Source: Humibacillus xanthopallidus
GTDB taxonomy: Bacteria; Actinomycetota; Actinomycetes; Actinomycetales; Dermatophilaceae
Assembly (NCBI RefSeq): GCF_006717145.1
Contig: NZ_VFQF01000003.1
Location: 1,054,001 to 1,118,000 of the forward strand
Length of the DNA: 64,000 bases
Direction: 5' to 3'
A program made the translations under genes and the position numbers. The notes under the pieces are model-generated. The model worked only from the letters and a program-made list of their open reading frames with translations. It ran no database searches and was not told the origin of the DNA. Below are positions 62,501-64,000 of the stretch, in pieces (position 1 is the first letter of the stretch; each line of letters begins with the position of its first letter).

Positions 62501-63034
62501 GCGGGGCTGACGTCCCATACCGGAAGCGTTCTGTGGAACGGTCGCGTGCTGGCCGAGCCGGAGGTCGGGCTGCGGCCCGGAAGGGTCTCGCACATCGCCC
62601 AGGTGCCGCGGGTGCTGTCGGGCAGCTTCACGGGCAACATCGCGCTCGACCACGCCGACCGGCAGGTCGAGCCCGCCCTCGTGACGGCGCGCATGGAGCG
62701 CGACGTCGCCGAGGCCGGCGGACCGCAGGCGCTGGTGGGCCACCGTGGCGTCAGGCTCTCCGGCGGGCAGGTGCAGCGGCTGGCCCTCGCCCGCGCGCTC
62801 GCCTGCGAGGCCGACCTGCTGCTCGCCGACGACGTCTCCTCGGCCCTCGACGCCGCGACGGAGATCGAGCTCTGGGCGGCCCTGCGCTCCGGCGGGGCCA
62901 CCGTCATCGGTGCGACGAGCAAGGCCGCCGCGCTGGCGCAGGCCGACCGTGTCGTCGTCCTCGACGGCGGCCGGGTCGTCGAGACCGCGCCGTGGCGCGA
63001 GCTGGCCCAGCGGTGGGGCCACCTCGCCGGGTGA
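59507..63034 (+). CDS. Fused double ABC transporter with two unlike ATPase domains
   Basis: An 1175-residue protein carrying two complete permease-ATPase halves. Half 1 has helices about 40-320, Walker A VGRTGSGKST near 385, signature TLSAGEEQLVAFARLL and Walker B VVVLDEATARMD. Half 2 has helices about 630-870, Walker A LGQVGSGKSS near 990, signature VRLSGGQVQRLALARAL and Walker B LLLADDVSSALD. Half 2 has Asp where the catalytic Glu is expected, and half 1 has a divergent signature (SAGEE), so probably one of the two composite ATP sites is degenerate. GTG 59507 or ATG 59513 starts the gene; a TAGCGT -10-like element lies 9 bases ahead. The substrate is unknown. Confidence 0.88.
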   Translation: MTMTRVEQDEAQGTTQAGGSRGAALPAGRVPVDWRRVRRPLTVVCFSMSLLGAVAASLGSMVAGRLAENATSTLVVLLAACVVGGALIDTVAKTIWATVCDRAEGRLRADLLDAAMAQPLSELSEQAVGEVLDRIDDDTWEVGQLMRWGVWQAVRTLLASGPLWIVASFAWWPAAFLFPLTGFATWWVVRRLLPQVAERKVVEEAAWTDHAASTEEGVAARDDLRTALGQAHVLRRNARMAARVHAALDLVLQVEARITRRSGGLLHGALAAVAVVGTALVLAGNLSTARLVTLFLVTTMFVGGVDMLARHLPDLQEGFGAVLRLRAMLASPAEPTGGMPLHDGPLDVEFRDLEFAYGTGTFALRDVNLLVPAGHTCALVGRTGSGKSTLASLLSRAVEPPRGSVLLGGVDVRDLDLQQLRAAIGVVTQRTEVLAGTLAENMKLFGDVPRARVEAAVAELGLTEWVAGLPDGLDTMLGPGGTTLSAGEEQLVAFARLLVRDVRVVVLDEATARMDPVTEARVVRAADRLISGRTGILVAHRLSTTERAEQVAVLASGRVVEHGPRARLAAADGPFRRLLDAAAHEVAVEEHHHDEAAIGSVRRSTTPPPLPVLAPTPSLARQVLHAVRIQPQWGLVGASLFLLASLTGAFGAVTGWLWGLVVTDLQAGQNPAWLTAGLVVSLVIGPLLLSQAFRSYPHWWVEVRLRVRAAVLAGQTAQRRLVRTPPGEVVARTMDADRLARYTDRWVDFVNGLVVASVTALIAGTWLAGAVLLVVMVTSALASTLGRPVAGRSAAAASTARADFGRSLVSALESIRTVKLAAATPQVHRHLHSVDGGRVDAAVREHRVQALLDGVPVVMVQCGVVAAWAGFLHGTWPLATTLLVANAVSGFDWFGRVAGSVVTEAPGVRAWMNATSELAGGGDLMDVPAGMDLVRGTADAPQPGQRDPLRTLRLQRLTAIHDDGTIGVEDVDLTVEAGELVLLLGQVGSGKSSLLSTLAGLTSHTGSVLWNGRVLAEPEVGLRPGRVSHIAQVPRVLSGSFTGNIALDHADRQVEPALVTARMERDVAEAGGPQALVGHRGVRLSGGQVQRLALARALACEADLLLADDVSSALDAATEIELWAALRSGGATVIGATSKAAALAQADRVVVLDGGRVVETAPWRELAQRWGHLAG

Positions 63035-63113
63035 ACCCACCGTTTCGGCGAGATCATGGCTACCGTCGCGCAGTAGGGCTGTCCGCGCACGCTCGCCTCT
63101 GGGGAACGGGATC

Positions 63114-63479
63114 ATGTTCGACAAGGTCATGCTGCGCCTCGGCCGCGCACCGGAGAGGTACCCCAAGGCTCTGGTGGCGCCCGACCGTGACGAGGGCAAG
63201 GGCGGCGAGGGCGGCGAGGGTGTGCTGTCGTCGTGGTGGACGACCGGCGTCGGCGCCGTCCTCGCGCTCGCGGGGGCGGCCGGCGCCGTCTGGGGGCTGG
63301 TGCAGCTGGGTGGCGCCCTCTCGGCCGACAACCGCTCGAACCCGCTGCGCGAGATCGGTGTCGTCATGGCTGTGGGGGCGACCGCGCTCGGAGCCATCGT
63401 CCTGCTCAGCGGTGCCGGTCTCGTGTGGGCCGCTGCTCGGCGCAGGCGGGCTCGAGGGCCACGGCCCCGGCGGCCATGA
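63114..63479 (+). CDS. Small two-helix membrane protein of unknown function
   Basis: A 121-residue protein. A basic start (MFDKVMLRLGRAPERYPKAL) and a Gly/Glu linker (GKGGEGGEG) precede two helices (GVGAVLALAGAAGAVWGLVQLGGAL and IGVVMAVGATALGAIVLLSGAGLVWAAA) and an Arg-rich tail. I do not recognise a family. Third positions are GC-rich and the length fits the gap between its neighbours. ATG 63114 follows a GGGGAACGGG stretch. Confidence 0.6.
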   Translation: MFDKVMLRLGRAPERYPKALVAPDRDEGKGGEGGEGVLSSWWTTGVGAVLALAGAAGAVWGLVQLGGALSADNRSNPLREIGVVMAVGATALGAIVLLSGAGLVWAAARRRRARGPRPRRP

Positions 63480-63537
63480 GGCAGCGATGGAGCTGCGCAG
63501 CGCTGATGCTGTCGGTGCACCGTGCCAAGGTCGGCGG

Positions 63538-64000
63538 ATGACCGAGAGCCACACCGACGACCAGTCCGAGAGCCGGCCCGAGGGCGAGACCGAGAGCCGG
63601 CCCGAGGGCGAGACCGAGAGCCGCCCTGAGGGCCAGTTCGAGAGCCGCACCGCGGGCCCCGGGCAGATCCCTGCACGGGCCCAGCCGGAGAGCCTCAGCG
63701 GCACCACCTTCGTGAATCGCTCCCTGCGCGGCACCAGGTTCGTCAGCTGCGACCTGAGCGACGCGGTCGTGCGGGGGAGCGATGTCGCCGGGATGGAGAT
63801 CGACTCCCCGTGGCTGCTGGAGCAGGGCGGCCGGCTGCTCGTCAACGGCGTCGACGTCGTTGCCTTCGTCGACGCAGAGCTCAACCGTCGCTTCCCGGGG
63901 CGCGCGCTGCGCGAGGCCGGCGACCCTGTGGGCCTACGCTCCGCCTGGGCGGCGGTGGAGTCTGCCTGGGCCGCCACGCTCGACCGCGCGACCGGCATGC
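63538..64000 (+). CDS. DinB-like protein with pentapeptide-type N-terminus, cut by window edge
   Basis: The first 154 residues of an open frame running off the window. Residues 10-36 contain a threefold near-exact repeat of ESRPEGET, encoded by 24-base DNA units. Then SGTTFVNRSLRGTRFVSCDLSDAVVRGSDVAGMEID looks like a short pentapeptide-repeat segment. WLLEQGGRLLVNGVDVVAFVDAELNRRFPGRALREAGDP followed by WAAVESAWAATLDR resembles the start of a DinB_2 four-helix domain. The function is unknown; related proteins are annotated only as DinB family. The C-terminus is missing. Confidence 0.7.
   Translation, partial: MTESHTDDQSESRPEGETESRPEGETESRPEGQFESRTAGPGQIPARAQPESLSGTTFVNRSLRGTRFVSCDLSDAVVRGSDVAGMEIDSPWLLEQGGRLLVNGVDVVAFVDAELNRRFPGRALREAGDPVGLRSAWAAVESAWAATLDRATGM

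Noticed and set aside
58925-63998. Long minus-strand frames opposite the Nudix, fused ABC transporter and DinB-like genes
   Set aside because: Antisense shadows with Arg/Ala/Gly-rich composition and no motifs; the plus-strand genes are clear.

Overview
The window is a high-GC actinobacterial chromosome segment. Gene content and order point to a non-mycobacterial Actinomycetia member, possibly near Intrasporangiaceae; this placement is inference. Supporting evidence is very GC-rich third positions, a mycothiol-type maleylpyruvate isomerase-fold protein, menaquinone genes, a Rex-hemA-hemC-hemD-hemB locus preceded by a BldN-like sigma factor as in Streptomyces, and a block matching mycobacterial Rv0500-Rv0502 and Rv0524-Rv0529 order as I recall it.

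Layout. 1-1276: 3' end of an IS256-type element. 1316-9347: accessory genes (flavin-fold oxidoreductase, gluconokinase, three-gene ABC exporter, divergent MFS/LysR pair, ArgA-type acetyltransferase, LytR-CpsA-Psr lipoprotein). 9434-14509: clpC, a methyltransferase and an FMN-dependent hydroxy-acid oxidase. 14643-20228: a gene for an 1861-residue secreted protein with seven near-identical 94-residue repeats. 20638-26543: mycothiol-fold protein, proline dehydrogenase, proC, two related GNATs, an orphan RCK protein and an AcuC-type deacetylase. 26868-32141: aspartyl-tRNA synthetase with an unusual leader, then the Rv0500A-Rv0500B-Rv0501-Rv0502-like block. 32444-43324: BldN-like sigma with a DUF5667 partner, glutaredoxin-like protein, rex and the heme genes to hemL. 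43643-49772: a tandem ABM-fold protein, a LysE exporter and the System II cytochrome c maturation genes. 49774-58875: AI-2E-type permease, menA, menE, MFS, hydrolase and menB. 58911-64000: Nudix protein, fused ABC transporter, a membrane protein and a DinB-like gene cut by the window edge.

How the genes fit together. Heme synthesis (hemA, C, D, B, L), cytochrome c maturation (thioredoxin-like, CcdA, ResB, CcsA) and menaquinone synthesis (menA, menE, menB) lie within about 23 kb. They are headed by the NADH/NAD-sensing repressor Rex, which has a good Rex operator over its own promoter. This is effectively a respiratory-chain assembly district.

The strongest unexplained signals are in non-coding DNA. 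Several distinct families of short inverted or tandem repeats fill intergenic gaps, mostly where genes converge. A heptamer GTATGCC/GGCATAC is scattered far more often than base composition predicts. The aspS mRNA has a leader whose hairpin would hide the ribosome binding site and whose upstream reading frame ends inside that site.
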